59,658 nt of DNA from Limisphaerales bacterium (GCA_020848635.1 JADLHS010000241.1:1-59658); one strand, 5' to 3'; shown: positions 39,641 through 49,476, counted from the stretch's first letter. Notes: generated by a model from the sequence alone, not told the origin. Numbers and translations are program-made.

Positions 39641-42600
39641 TTAGCTGATTGCCGGCTTGGGCACGCTGGCGGGACGCTCGCGATGAACCAACAGATAGGC
39701 TGCCGGTACGATGAACACAGTAAGGATGACCGAAACCGCCAAACCGCCGATGATGGCGCGCGCTAAAGGAGCATAGGCTTCGCTGCCGGTGCCCAGCTTG
39801 AGCGCCATCGGGATCAACCCCATCAGGGTCGCCAGGGACGTCATCAACACGGGGCGCAAACGGACGCGACAAGCCATTACCACGGCTGCGCGCAAGGGCC
39901 GACCTTCTTCGCGCAATCGGTTGGTAAATTCGACGATCAGGATGCTGTTCGACACCACGATGCCCACCATCATTACCACGCCCATCAGCGACATCACGTT
40001 GAGCGTGGTGTCCGTGAGAAACATTATCAACAGCACCCCGGTTAATCCGGTCGGCACCGCCAGCAAAATCAGGAGCGGATCGAGAAACGATTGGAATTGG
40101 GCCACGAGGATCAAATAGACCAGGAACGTTGCGAGAATGAGGCCCAGACCAAAGCTGCGGAAGGATACTTCCATCGCGCGGGCCGAGCCGCGCACTTGGA
40201 CCCGCACGTTTGCCGGCAGCTTGGTGTGCTGAACAATTTGTTGCACCCCGCTCATTACTTTTCCCAGGTCCTCACCCGAAGGCGAAACGTAGACATCCAT
40301 CACGCGGCGGAGTTGGTAATGATCCACCTCGGTGGGCGATGCCACATGCCGGATTCGGCTTACCGTATCCAACCGGGTCGCGTGCGAGGACTTGGGGCCG
40401 CGGAGCGGCACCCCCGCTAGGTCTGTGAGGTTTTTGATGTAATTTTCCGGATATTGCACCGTGAGCATGTAGTCGTTACCGCTCTTGGGATCCACCCAGA
40501 AACTTGGCGCGATCATCTGGTCGGAGGTCAACGCGGTGATGACGTTGCCGACGACTTCCTTCTCGCTCAGGCCAAGCTCACTCGCTCGCACGCGGTCAAT
40601 GTCCAGTTTTAATGACGGATAGTCCACGTCCTGTGGTACCAGCACGTCGCTCACGCCGGGTAGCGTCCGGAATTGTCGGGCGATGTCCGTGGCGGCCTGG
40701 TGGGCCGCCTCGAGATTTGACCCGCTGACTTGAATATCCAGCGGCGCCGGCATGCCGAGATTGAGCACGGCATCCACCAAACCGCCGGTTTGGAAATACG
40801 CGGCCACCTGCGGCAAGTCTTTTCGCAGACGCTGCCGCACCCGGTTCATGTATTCGAAACTGCTCAACTTATGTCCGTCCTCCAGTCCCACTTGTACGAA
40901 GGCCGTGTGCGGCCCGGAATTGGGGGTGTACATCGAGGAGAAGCCCGGCGTGACGCCGATGTTCGAGACAATGATTTTCAACTCCTTCGCCGGCACCACT
41001 TCGCGCACGATAGCTTCAACCTGCCCCACCAATTTGTCCGAGAGTTCGAGCCGGGTGCCGGTGGGTGCTTTGAGGTTGATGACAAACTGGCCGGGATCGG
41101 TGCGCGGAAAATACGCCTGTCCCACCAGCGGATAAAGCCCAAGGCTGAGAATGAAAATGCCGGTGATGCCCAGCACGGTTGCAACGGGACGCAGCAGGGC
41201 CTTGTGGAGCGAACCCTCGTAGCGGTCGAGCATCAGGTTGAATTGGTGGTTAAACCAGGCGTTGAAGCGCTGGCCCCAGCCGTGGGGCTTCGCTTGTCCG
41301 TCCTCGCCGTGCCCAACTTCCTTCCGTTCTTGATGACCTCGGATGAGCTTCGCACAAAACAGGGGCACGACGGTCATCGCCACGAAGTAGGAAGCGAAGA
41401 GCGACAGAATCACCGAAAGCGCCAGCGCGCCAAACAGAAACCGGCTGACGCCGTAAAGAAACGTGACCGGGAAGAACACCACCGCCGTTGCGAGGGTGGC
41501 CGCCAGCACCGGCAGGGCCACCTCCCGGCCCCCACGTTCCGCCGCAACTTCCGGAGTTTCGCCCAATTCCAGATGGCGAAAGATATTTTCCAGTACGACC
41601 ACCGAGTTATCAATCAGTCGCGAAAAGGCCAGCGCCAGCCCCCCAAGAATCATCGCGTTGACGGTGTTGTTACCGGCCGACAAGGCGATGAAGGCGGCGA
41701 GGGCGGAAAGCGGAATGGAGAGAAAGACCGCCACGGTTGCGCGCATGCTGCCGAGAAAAATCAGGATCATCAGGCCGGTCAATATCAGACCAATTGCACC
41801 TTCGTGAATCAAGTTCTCGATCGCGCTGCGCACGAAGACGGATTGATCGAATGCCACCTTGGTCACCAGGTGTTTGGGGACATCGAGCAGATGCGACACG
41901 GCGTCTTTAATGCCATTCACAACCGCGATCGTGTTCGCGTCGCCTCCCTGTTTAAGCACCGGGAGATAGACGGAGGGCTGGCCATCCACGCGCACAACGT
42001 TGTACTGAATCTGGGAGGCGTCCTGAACCTTGCCGACATCCGCGACGAGCACGGAAGCATTCCCGACGGTTTTGAGCGGCAGTTGGTTGAGATCCTGGAT
42101 CGCGCTGATCTGGCTGTTGACGTAGAGGTTGTAATCGTAAGGACCGATCTTCACATCGCCGGCCGGCAGAATCAAATTCGCCTCGTTCACCGTGCGCACC
42201 ACGTCCATCACGCTCAATTGGTGCGATTCGAGTTTGAGCGGGTCCACATAAACCATGATTTGCCGGTATCGCCCGCCGAACGGCTGCGGCACGGAGGCGC
42301 CGGGCACGTTGGCCACCTGATTGCGGATGTTGTATTGGCCGAGATCGCGCAGTGCCGCTTCGTTGAGGCCTTCGCCCTTCAAGGTGATCAAACAGACCGG
42401 TAAACTCGATGCGTCGAATTTCAAAACCACGGGCGGCAGGGTGCTGGGGGGGAGCTTGCGCAAGTTTGCCATCGCCAGATTCGCCACACTCGTGACGGCG
42501 GAGTCGGCGTTGAACCCCGGCTGAAAATAGATCTTGATCAGGCTCACTCCCGGCAGCGAACGCGATTCGATGTGATCCACTCCGCTCGCCAGCGTGAAAA

Positions 42601-42802
42601 AACGCTCGAAGCGGCCCGTGATGTCGGTCTCGACTTGCTCCGGCGGCATGCCGGAAAAAAAGGTGGCGACGACCACCACGGGAATCTTGATCGCGGGAAA
42701 CAAATCCACCGGCATCTTCATCAGGCTCGTCACCCCGACGACACAAGTGATCAGACAGATGACGATGATCAAATACGGGTAGCGGATGGCAAAGCGAGAC
42801 AT
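39641..42802 (-). CDS. RND-family efflux pump, inner-membrane subunit (AcrB/MexF type)
   Basis: 1053 aa with 12 predicted helices and two large periplasmic loops. Motifs: N-terminal YPYLIIVICLITCVVGV, VFFPVTFLYGVSRFLFGALA, and a second-half LVYLILVAQFQSFLDPLLIL, ending LTVFIVPAAYLLVHRERPAS. The proton-relay aspartates of helix 4 are not obvious (LALAFSRLIDNSVVVLEN has one Asp where many have two), as in several environmental HAE1-like pumps. It exports hydrophobic compounds or lipids; substrate unknown. Starts 3 bp after the RraA-like gene. Confidence 0.92.
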   Translation of the reverse strand: MSRFAIRYPYLIIVICLITCVVGVTSLMKMPVDLFPAIKIPVVVVATFFSGMPPEQVETDITGRFERFFTLASGVDHIESRSLPGVSLIKIYFQPGFNADSAVTSVANLAMANLRKLPPSTLPPVVLKFDASSLPVCLITLKGEGLNEAALRDLGQYNIRNQVANVPGASVPQPFGGRYRQIMVYVDPLKLESHQLSVMDVVRTVNEANLILPAGDVKIGPYDYNLYVNSQISAIQDLNQLPLKTVGNASVLVADVGKVQDASQIQYNVVRVDGQPSVYLPVLKQGGDANTIAVVNGIKDAVSHLLDVPKHLVTKVAFDQSVFVRSAIENLIHEGAIGLILTGLMILIFLGSMRATVAVFLSIPLSALAAFIALSAGNNTVNAMILGGLALAFSRLIDNSVVVLENIFRHLELGETPEVAAERGGREVALPVLAATLATAVVFFPVTFLYGVSRFLFGALALSVILSLFASYFVAMTVVPLFCAKLIRGHQERKEVGHGEDGQAKPHGWGQRFNAWFNHQFNLMLDRYEGSLHKALLRPVATVLGITGIFILSLGLYPLVGQAYFPRTDPGQFVINLKAPTGTRLELSDKLVGQVEAIVREVVPAKELKIIVSNIGVTPGFSSMYTPNSGPHTAFVQVGLEDGHKLSSFEYMNRVRQRLRKDLPQVAAYFQTGGLVDAVLNLGMPAPLDIQVSGSNLEAAHQAATDIARQFRTLPGVSDVLVPQDVDYPSLKLDIDRVRASELGLSEKEVVGNVITALTSDQMIAPSFWVDPKSGNDYMLTVQYPENYIKNLTDLAGVPLRGPKSSHATRLDTVSRIRHVASPTEVDHYQLRRVMDVYVSPSGEDLGKVMSGVQQIVQHTKLPANVRVQVRGSARAMEVSFRSFGLGLILATFLVYLILVAQFQSFLDPLLILLAVPTGLTGVLLIMFLTDTTLNVMSLMGVVMMVGIVVSNSILIVEFTNRLREEGRPLRAAVVMACRVRLRPVLMTSLATLMGLIPMALKLGTGSEAYAPLARAIIGGLAVSVILTVFIVPAAYLLVHRERPASVPKPAIS

Positions 42803-42805
42803 GGC

Positions 42806-43501
42806 TCAAATTTCCTTGTGTGCCACGGTGGCCCGTAGTTTTTCCAGCGTGAATTCCGGCGACTGGCATAGCGCGATGATCGCCTGTTTCTTCGCGGTTA
42901 TTCGTGCTGCCACCACAGGAATTTGGCGCGCGAGGCTGAGAGGAATAGACTGGACGCCATGCTGGTCGCCGTGCAGCAGGTCGCCGGAGTTGACTTTGAG
43001 GCCGCCTACTTCGACCGGGGTGCCAAACTCCACAATGTGCGTGTACGCATGGGACACCGACACGCTGCCGGCAAAAATCTGGAACCCCAGCGCCTCGGCC
43101 GTGGGCAGGCCGCGCACGGCGCCGTTTGTGACGATGCCCACGGCGCCCAGCGCCCGCTGGATGTTGAAATGAACCTCCCCTAACAGCGCGCCCAACCCGG
43201 CCCGCGAAGCGATGTCCTGGGCCACGATGATCTGTGGCGCCGGCAGGGACTGGACATAATTCCACCAGTCAGTGCGTTGGGGGTAAAGACCGGCTGTCGT
43301 CGGCGGTGCCGAGCCGCGAACCTTGATCGTGGCGGCGTAGCCGACCACCGGTGGCAGGCGCGGAAAGAAACAGCGCAGGGTCCCGTCGGTGAATCCTTCG
43401 TTGCGCAAGCGCACTTCGAAGCTTTCGATGGCGTTGGCCATCGTACAGGCGTCCAGTTCACGAAGGGCCGCCAGTTGTTCAGGGGTTAGGGGATTCTTCA
43501 T
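42806..43501 (-). CDS. RraA-like (4-hydroxy-4-methyl-2-oxoglutarate aldolase-like) protein within the efflux operon
   Basis: 231 aa. RraA/MenG-like fold: ACTMANAIESFEVRL near the N-terminus, GALLGEVHFNIQRALGAVGIVTNGAVRGLPTAEALG (described in part; the GAVRG segment replaces the usual GxxRD) and HTIVEFG-like HAYTHIVEFGTPVEVGGL. The missing Asp after Arg argues against standard aldolase activity. RraA itself inhibits RNase E. Located between adaptor and pump genes with 4-bp and 3-bp junctions, so its product is made with the pump. Confidence 0.82.
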   Translation of the reverse strand: MKNPLTPEQLAALRELDACTMANAIESFEVRLRNEGFTDGTLRCFFPRLPPVVGYAATIKVRGSAPPTTAGLYPQRTDWWNYVQSLPAPQIIVAQDIASRAGLGALLGEVHFNIQRALGAVGIVTNGAVRGLPTAEALGFQIFAGSVSVSHAYTHIVEFGTPVEVGGLKVNSGDLLHGDQHGVQSIPLSLARQIPVVAARITAKKQAIIALCQSPEFTLEKLRATVAHKEI

Positions 43502-44691
43502 TGGGCGGCTATCAGACTGACGAGTTTGGCCTCAACTTTCTGGCCGGGCTTGAGTTGTCCCGGGTTGCCAAGCATTACCAAATCGCCTTCTTTCAGCCCG
43601 GAGACAACTTCGTATTGGGTGGCCGTTTCCAGCCCCAGCGTCACGATGCGTTCTTCGATTTCGTTGCCAGCGGTGACGACGTTCACAACGGTTTTCTTGC
43701 CCGCGACCACCGCCTCAATTGGGATGGCCAGCGCCAGTGGCCGCTGCGCCACTTTCAACGCCACCTTGGCATACATACCGGGCACAATTGCAAGATCCGG
43801 ATTGTTCACTTCCAGTTCGGCCAGCATGGTCCGGGTCTGGTCGTCCACTTGATGCGTAAACCGCGACACTCTCCCCCTAAAAGTCCGGTCGCCGAGGGAC
43901 TCGACCCGCACGTCCACCGCGGCGCCAACCTGGATGCTCTGGACAAAATCAACCGACACCGGAAAGTCCAGCCGCAGCCGGTAAATGTCCGACAACCGCA
44001 CCAGCGGCAGGGATTGGGATTGTGAGGCCGTGCCGGATTGGATGAGCGCGCCGGGATCGGCATAGCGATGCGTAACCACCCCGGCAAAAGGCGCGGTAAT
44101 TTTCGTGTACGCCACCAACGTTTGATACTTTCCCATCTCGGCCTTGGCCGCCGCGATGGCCGCCGCCGCGATGGCGTCTTTGGCTTCCGCGGCGTCCAGT
44201 TCCTGTTGTGCGACGAGATTGGGATGCCCTTGATCCACCGTCAGGAGGCGGGTGTAAGCCAGATGCGCGTTTTTATAATCGGCCTCGGCCCGTTGTTTCA
44301 GAGCCATGGCGTTGTTGAGTTCATCCTGCAATTCCGGAACTTCCAGCGTGGCCAAGGCCTGCCCGGCTTTGACCTGGTCGCCAATGTCCACATCAATGCG
44401 TTGCAGAAAGCCCGAAACCTTCGCGTGCAACTCAACTTCGGCATAAGGTCGGAATTCCGCCGGAATGGTCATTTCGGTGTCCAGATCGGCGCGCGTGGCC
44501 TTGGCCACGGCGACCGACGGAAGCGCCACCGCATCCAAGCTGGCATTGGCTCGACCGCGCCGGATCGGCAGCAGGAGCAGCATCGCCACGATTAATCCCA
44601 CGACCGATGCGGAGAACTTCCAGCCTTGGTTTGGACTCAGTTGGGTCTTCAATTGATAAAACATGCGTTTAGTTTTTGATTCCGTTTTCAT
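43498..44691 (-). CDS. RND efflux periplasmic adaptor (HlyD/MFP family)
   Basis: 397 aa from ATG 44691. One N-terminal membrane anchor (FSASVVGLIVAMLLLLP), lipoyl half-motif VELHAKVSGFLQRIDVDIGDQVKAGQALATLE, alpha-hairpin ~125-185, second lipoyl half ITAPFAGVVTHRYADPGALI, then beta-barrel and membrane-proximal domain (GLKEGDLVMLGNPGQLKPGQKV). It links the inner-membrane pump to the TolC protein. It begins 17 bp after the histidine kinase stop. Confidence 0.9.
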   Translation of the reverse strand: MKTESKTKRMFYQLKTQLSPNQGWKFSASVVGLIVAMLLLLPIRRGRANASLDAVALPSVAVAKATRADLDTEMTIPAEFRPYAEVELHAKVSGFLQRIDVDIGDQVKAGQALATLEVPELQDELNNAMALKQRAEADYKNAHLAYTRLLTVDQGHPNLVAQQELDAAEAKDAIAAAAIAAAKAEMGKYQTLVAYTKITAPFAGVVTHRYADPGALIQSGTASQSQSLPLVRLSDIYRLRLDFPVSVDFVQSIQVGAAVDVRVESLGDRTFRGRVSRFTHQVDDQTRTMLAELEVNNPDLAIVPGMYAKVALKVAQRPLALAIPIEAVVAGKKTVVNVVTAGNEIEERIVTLGLETATQYEVVSGLKEGDLVMLGNPGQLKPGQKVEAKLVSLIAAQ

Positions 44692-44708
44692 TTTGAATAT
44701 TTGTGTCT

Positions 44709-46124
44709 TTAGATCTCTTTGGAATATTTGCCAGGGGCTAGCGGCAAGGTGACGCGAAAACAGCTGCCATGGCCCGGGGCGCTTTTCACCTGCACCTCGG
44801 CGCCGTGCGCAGTGCAAATGGATTTTACGATGGAGAGCCCCAAGCCCGCCCCGCCCGATTCCCGTGAGCGAGCTTTATCCACGCGGAAAAAACGGTCGAA
44901 GACATGGGGCAACGCTTCCGGGGGGATGCCAATGCCGGTGTCAGCCACTTCCAGCACCGCCTGTTGGGCCTGGGCGGTCACACGCAGGGTTATGAGACCA
45001 CCTTCCGGCGTATACTTGATGGCGTTGTCCAAGAGATTCACCACGATTTGTTTCAGGCGTGCGCGATCGCCTTCGATACAGACTTCTGCTGATGGCGCGC
45101 ACACCAAGGATATTTCTTTATCTTCGGCCAGGAGGTTCATTTGGGCGGCGGTGCTGGCAGCGAGCGTGGCCAGGTCGAAGCAGACCCATTCCCGTTGGGC
45201 TTCTCCTGCGTCCAAGCGGGACAGCGCGAACAAGCCTTCCACGATTTGGGCCAACCGTTCAACTTCCTCCAACACGCTGCCCAGCCGCTCACGCACCGCG
45301 TCGGTCAACGCTTGGCGTTGCAGGATTTCCTCCAGTTCGCCTTGGACGACCGTCAGCGGCGTGCGCAATTCGTGCGAAGCGTCGGCCACAAAACGCCGGG
45401 AGTATTGAAACGCCTCATCCAACCGGGTGATCATGTGGTTGAGCGCGATGGACAGCCGCTCCAGTTCGTCGCCCGTGGACGCAATGGGCAGCCGCTCGCT
45501 GAGGTTGCTCGAGCTGATGCGTTCCGCGCTTCTCGTAATCTTCTCCACTGAACGTAACGCGCGGTGAATCAGTTGGTATCCGCCCGCCAAAGCAATCCCC
45601 GTAACAATAATGAAACCCAGGGCGGGTAAGGTTAGCAGTTGGCGCAATTCATCCAGCGCCGGGGCAAGCGACTCGCCGGTTTCGATAAAAAGTTCGGGCG
45701 CGTTCGCCGGGCCGGCTGGGACGGTCGCGAGAACGAGTTCAGGCCCATCGGGCAACTTTTCCCTGCGGATGCCGATCGTGCGCGTCGGGGCGGAAATCAG
45801 GGAGGGATCGAAACTCCGATCATGCGGGGGGCGCGATTGATAGAGAATGGCCCCGTCGGCCCGAACGATGCGGATAAAACGCTCACTCGCCTCCGGCGCA
45901 AAGCGAGCCGTAATGTCCCCGGCCAGGCTGTTCGGGTTCGTGCGGGTTGATTGCAATGCCAGCGTGGCGATGCGCTGCGCCCGCTGGATTTGTTCCGTGG
46001 CGAGGCTGTGCTCCAAGTACCGCCGCAAACCAAAATAGACCAGCGTGCTGGCGATGACAAAAACCACGCTGAGCCACAGGGCATACCACGCCACCAATCG
46101 AAAGGGCAATGAGCGTGGATTCAT
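44709..46124 (-). CDS. Sensor histidine kinase (OmpR-partner type)
   Basis: 471 aa from ATG 46124. Two membrane helices (~10-35 and ~160-185) around a ~125-residue periplasmic sensor, HAMP linker (RSAERISSSNLSERLP), phospho-acceptor ASHELRTPLTVVQGELEEIL, and ATPase boxes VNLLDNAIKYTPEGG, VADTGIGIPPEALPHVFDRFFRVD and GAGLGLSIVKSICTAHGA. It resembles heavy-metal or antibiotic sensors such as CusS and BaeS. The start overlaps the response regulator stop by 4 bp, and it probably controls the RND operon downstream. Confidence 0.92.
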   Translation of the reverse strand: MNPRSLPFRLVAWYALWLSVVFVIASTLVYFGLRRYLEHSLATEQIQRAQRIATLALQSTRTNPNSLAGDITARFAPEASERFIRIVRADGAILYQSRPPHDRSFDPSLISAPTRTIGIRREKLPDGPELVLATVPAGPANAPELFIETGESLAPALDELRQLLTLPALGFIIVTGIALAGGYQLIHRALRSVEKITRSAERISSSNLSERLPIASTGDELERLSIALNHMITRLDEAFQYSRRFVADASHELRTPLTVVQGELEEILQRQALTDAVRERLGSVLEEVERLAQIVEGLFALSRLDAGEAQREWVCFDLATLAASTAAQMNLLAEDKEISLVCAPSAEVCIEGDRARLKQIVVNLLDNAIKYTPEGGLITLRVTAQAQQAVLEVADTGIGIPPEALPHVFDRFFRVDKARSRESGGAGLGLSIVKSICTAHGAEVQVKSAPGHGSCFRVTLPLAPGKYSKEI

Positions 46125-46801
46125 GTCGCCTCCTCTTCGCTGAGACAATAACCGACGCCGCGCACGGTGCGGAGCAGCTTCTTGCTGTGCCCCTCGTCCA
46201 CCTTAACGCGTAGATGACGCACATAAACATCCACTATGTTCGTAAGCCCCTCAAAACTCTCATCCCAGACGTGTTCGATGATCATGGTGCGTGAGAGGAC
46301 GCGGCCGGGATGCGCCGCGAGGTATTCGAGCAGGGAGTATTCCTTGGCGGTGAGTTCAATTCGCTTGCCCGCGCGCCGGACCTGTTGCGTCAGACGATCC
46401 AATTCCAGGTCGGCAACGCGCAGGACGTGGTTGCGGGTCGGTGGGGGGCGTCGGAGCAACGCCTTCACACGGACCAACAATTCGGCGAACGCAAACGGCT
46501 TGGTTAAATAGTCGTCGGCGCCGGCTTCGAAGTTTTCCACCTTGTCGTTGGTGGCATCGCGGGCTGTGAGCACGAGTATGGCGGCGTTCCCGCCGCGGCA
46601 GCGGAGCCGCCGTAGGATCTCCGTGCCGCTGATCCCCGGCAACATCAGATCCAGGACCACCAGATCGTAATTCACAGCCGAGACCATCTCCCATCCGGCC
46701 ATGCCGTCGCGAGCAACATCCACCGCGAAGCGTTCCGCCCGCAGGCCGCGGGCGATGAAATCCGCCACTTTCTTTTCGTCTTCGATAATTAATAAGCGCA
46801 T
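46121..46801 (-). CDS. OmpR/PhoB-family response regulator
   Basis: 226 aa. Receiver domain: acidic pocket IIEDEKK, phospho-Asp in DLVVLDLMLPGISG, TARDATNDKV and Lys in DDYLTKPFAFAEL. C-terminal winged helix: ELTAKEYSLLEYLAAHPGRVLSR, IIEHVWDESFEGLTNIVDVYVRHLRVKVD (motif seen in part), and RTVRGVGYCLSEE. First gene of the regulator-kinase-adaptor-RraA-pump-TolC operon. Confidence 0.94.
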   Translation of the reverse strand: MRLLIIEDEKKVADFIARGLRAERFAVDVARDGMAGWEMVSAVNYDLVVLDLMLPGISGTEILRRLRCRGGNAAILVLTARDATNDKVENFEAGADDYLTKPFAFAELLVRVKALLRRPPPTRNHVLRVADLELDRLTQQVRRAGKRIELTAKEYSLLEYLAAHPGRVLSRTMIIEHVWDESFEGLTNIVDVYVRHLRVKVDEGHSKKLLRTVRGVGYCLSEEEAT

Positions 46802-46923
46802 TTACAAGTTTACCGACGAGCGAACCGTAGCCGCCCATCATTAAAAAATACTGAAAGTCAGATTAAAACCCGTTCAGAATCTTCCCCTCTGGGTGGAGCA
46901 GTAACATAAACATGGGGAGGAAT

Positions 46924-47644
46924 ATGAAGTCGCTCGGCGTTTTGATGGGGTTTGTGATGAGCTTTTTGCTGCCGGGGTGTTTGTCGAGCCGGAGCGGGCT
47001 GGTTCTCGATTCGGTGGGGCCGGCTCCGGGGAATACGACCACTGCCGGTTCGTATGACACCCTGTTGGTGTTCTCCGCGTTCGCTACCAGCCCCCCGACT
47101 TTCGGATGTCGATCCCTACCGCAGACACTGCACGGATTACACACTATTTGCAGACGACGGCAAACTCGTGCGAACGGGGCCCAACGATTCGGAAACCATG
47201 TTGGAAGGTCCGGTTTTGGTCGAACTGCCGGCCGGCAGCTATCGCATCGTCGCTCGTGCGAATGGTTATGGTTCAGTCACGGTCCCGGTGGTCATCATGA
47301 CGCAGCGCGCCACGACTGTGCATCTTGAGGGTGGAGCTTCGTGGCCTGACCTGGTTGCGATTTCACATTCGAATCCGGTGCGCTTGCCGGATGGCCAGAT
47401 CATTGACTGGCGCGCGGACTATCCATTGCCATTACATGTTGGCCCAAGCCATATTGAAGCTCCTGATCCTTCACTTCGGCTTCAAGGCGCGGAAATCAAA
47501 GCATCCGACTTCCAATTGTTAAAGAATTGTAATACGCGCACGGGCATTCTGTTTAACCAAGTATGGTCTGTTCTATTGAAGCGGGCGCAGTGGATGCGTC
47601 CGACCGTCGAAAGAAACAACAGTCAACAGAAAGAACAGCTATGA
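46924..47644 (+). pseudogene. Lipoprotein gene with a frameshift at a C-tract
   Basis: ATG 46924 opens with a clear lipoprotein signal (MKSLGVLMGFVMSFLLPGC, Cys19 as the lipid site) and reads to LLVFSAFATSPP; there it leaves frame at the run of six C near 47094-47099. The continuation is in the +1 frame as VDPYRRHCTDYTLFADDGK and then VELPAGSYRIVARANGYGSVTVPVV, a PEGA-like beta domain. The second frame reads on to 47644, overlapping the next gene's ATG. Real mutation, slippage or sequencing error in the homopolymer are all possible. Confidence 0.6.
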
Positions 47645-47988
47645 AAAACAAAACACTCGCCGGATTGATCGTCGCGGGATTGGTGATGAGCGGTGCAACC
47701 TTCTCGTTGCTCGCGCAGAATGGATCGGGGCAAGGTCGCAATGGTTGCGGCAAAGGCTACGGCGGACCGCCGCAATCGCAGGAGGAACGCGCGGCCCGTC
47801 AGGGTGCGTGTCTCGAAAAGAATGGCGGCATCTGCCCCAGTGGTGGTCCCCGGACCAATTGTCCAGCCGGCGGTCTCGGTAAAGGCAGGGGCGCGGGCAA
47901 GGGTGGGCAGCATGGATTGCGCGACGGCACCGGCCCACGCAGCGCGAACGGCACCTGCCCGAACACGCCGGCGCAAACGCAGAAATAG
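47641..47988 (+). CDS. Small secreted Gly/Cys-rich protein
   Basis: 115 aa from ATG 47641. Signal peptide MKNKTLAGLIVAGLVMSGATFSLLA-QN, then a low-complexity mature part rich in Gly, Asn, Pro and Cys (GRNGCGKGYGGPPQSQEE, GGICPSGGPRTNCPAGGLG). No family recognised; composition suggests an unstructured periplasmic or surface protein, possibly metal-binding. Precedes the sigma-54 response regulator. Confidence 0.65.
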   Translation: MKNKTLAGLIVAGLVMSGATFSLLAQNGSGQGRNGCGKGYGGPPQSQEERAARQGACLEKNGGICPSGGPRTNCPAGGLGKGRGAGKGGQHGLRDGTGPRSANGTCPNTPAQTQK

Positions 47989-48006
47989 TAGCAGGGGTCA
48001 AGAGAC

Positions 48007-48037
48007 AATTCGGGCGATGAGTTTCGTCGCCCGAATT
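48007..48037. terminator. Hairpin, possible terminator
   Basis: Perfect 11-bp stem AATTCGGGCGA / TCGCCCGAATT with a 9-base loop between the small secreted protein and the sigma-54 regulator. There is no U-tract, so it may attenuate rather than fully terminate. Confidence 0.45.
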
Positions 48038-48075
48038 TGCCGCTGTGCATCGCGGAACTGAAACTGGAATCAATC

Positions 48076-49476
48076 ATGTCGGAACTCGATCTCTCAGGCG
48101 TGGATATCCTGCTGCTGGAGGACGACCCCATGCTGCGCAAGCGCGAAGCGGCCTTGCTGGAAAGGTTGGGGGCGGACGTCAACGCCGTGGACAATCTCGA
48201 AGGAGCGCGCCGACTCATCGCTACGCTGCCGTTTGACTTCGCGGTTCTCGATGTAAATCTGCCGGATGGTTTGGGCACGGATTTGCTGAAGGAAAATATT
48301 TTCGCCCCCGATACCGCGATCATTGTCGTCACCGCGCACGGCGGGGTTGCCGGCGCCGTTGAGGCCATGCGACTTGGTGCGTCGGATTACCTGGTGAAGC
48401 CCTTTGAGACTGAAGAACTGCCGCTCGTCCTGGAGCGGGCGCGGCGTTCACGGCAGACGGCGCGCGTCGAGGAGCATCGGCGGAGTGATCGGGCCAAGGC
48501 GGGCTTTTTCTTTGGCAACGCCTTGAAGCCGCTCGAAGCGCAACTGGAAAAAATCCTAACCGCTGACCGGCGCATGAACGGGCTGCTACCACCGGTCTTG
48601 ATTCAGGGGGAAACCGGCACGGGCAAAACGGCGCTCGCCCGGTGGCTGCACGAGCACGGGCCGCGGGCGACGGGTGAACTGGTCGAGGTGAATTGCTCGG
48701 CGTTGCCGGAGGCGTTGGCGGAATCGGAATTATTCGGACACGAACGTGGCGCGTTCACCGACGCGCGAACGACGCGCATGGGACTGTTCGAAGCCGCACA
48801 GGGCGGCACTTTGTTTCTCGACGAGTTGCCCAGTTTGTCGCCCGCCTTGCAAGCCAAGGTGCTCACGGTGATTGAAGATCACAGGATTCGTCGGGTGGGC
48901 GGAAACAAACCAATCCCGGTGGACGCCCGCATCATCGCCGCGACGCAGTATGAGTTGAAGGAACGCGTGGCGCAGGGATTGTTTCGCGAGGATCTCTTTC
49001 ATCGGCTGGATCTTTATCGCGTCGCCATTCCGCCGTTGCGCGACCGCGGCGATGACATCGTGAAGCTGGCCGAGTGGTTTCTGTGCCAGCTTGCGCACAA
49101 GCACCGGTTGACCGCCCGCCAGCTCTCGGCGACGGGCCGCGCGCGATTGCTGACCCATCACTGGCCCGGGAATGTGCGTGAACTGGCCCATGAACTCGAA
49201 CGTGCTTTGGTGTTCGAGGAAGGCGAGGAACTGAACTTTGCGCAACTGCCCGGCAGCCTTGCCGCCATTCCCACCGGCCAGCCGGAGTGGCTCAAGCCCG
49301 GTTTCACTCTGCCTGATTCGGGCTTCTCGCTGGAAGAATCCATCAATCGGTTTATGCAGCTCGCGCTTGCCCAAACGGATGGCAATGTGTCCGCCGCGGC
49401 GCGCTTGCTCGGTGTGCCGCGCGATTTCGTGCGCTACCGGCTCGGCCTCAAAACCAAACCTCCCGATGGGAACTAG
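48076..49476 (+). CDS. NtrC-family sigma-54 response regulator
   Basis: 466 aa from ATG 48076. Receiver domain ~1-125 with EDDP pocket, phospho-Asp59 (FAVLDVNLPDG) and DYLVKPF; AAA+ domain ~160-390 with LIQGETGTGKTALARWL, FGHERGAFTDARTTRMG, GTLFLDELPS and HWPGNVRELAH; C-terminal Fis-like helix-turn-helix (GNVSAAARLLGVPRDFVRYRL). Its partner kinase is probably the one at 51.5 kb, since the genes between share strand and a sigma-54 promoter with an inverted-repeat site lies just downstream. Confidence 0.92.
   Translation: MSELDLSGVDILLLEDDPMLRKREAALLERLGADVNAVDNLEGARRLIATLPFDFAVLDVNLPDGLGTDLLKENIFAPDTAIIVVTAHGGVAGAVEAMRLGASDYLVKPFETEELPLVLERARRSRQTARVEEHRRSDRAKAGFFFGNALKPLEAQLEKILTADRRMNGLLPPVLIQGETGTGKTALARWLHEHGPRATGELVEVNCSALPEALAESELFGHERGAFTDARTTRMGLFEAAQGGTLFLDELPSLSPALQAKVLTVIEDHRIRRVGGNKPIPVDARIIAATQYELKERVAQGLFREDLFHRLDLYRVAIPPLRDRGDDIVKLAEWFLCQLAHKHRLTARQLSATGRARLLTHHWPGNVRELAHELERALVFEEGEELNFAQLPGSLAAIPTGQPEWLKPGFTLPDSGFSLEESINRFMQLALAQTDGNVSAAARLLGVPRDFVRYRLGLKTKPPDGN

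Noticed and set aside
40730-42403. 557-codon open frame on the plus strand
   Set aside because: It lies wholly opposite the RND pump gene, has a composition expected of an antisense shadow in GC-rich DNA, and shows no membrane segments or known motif.
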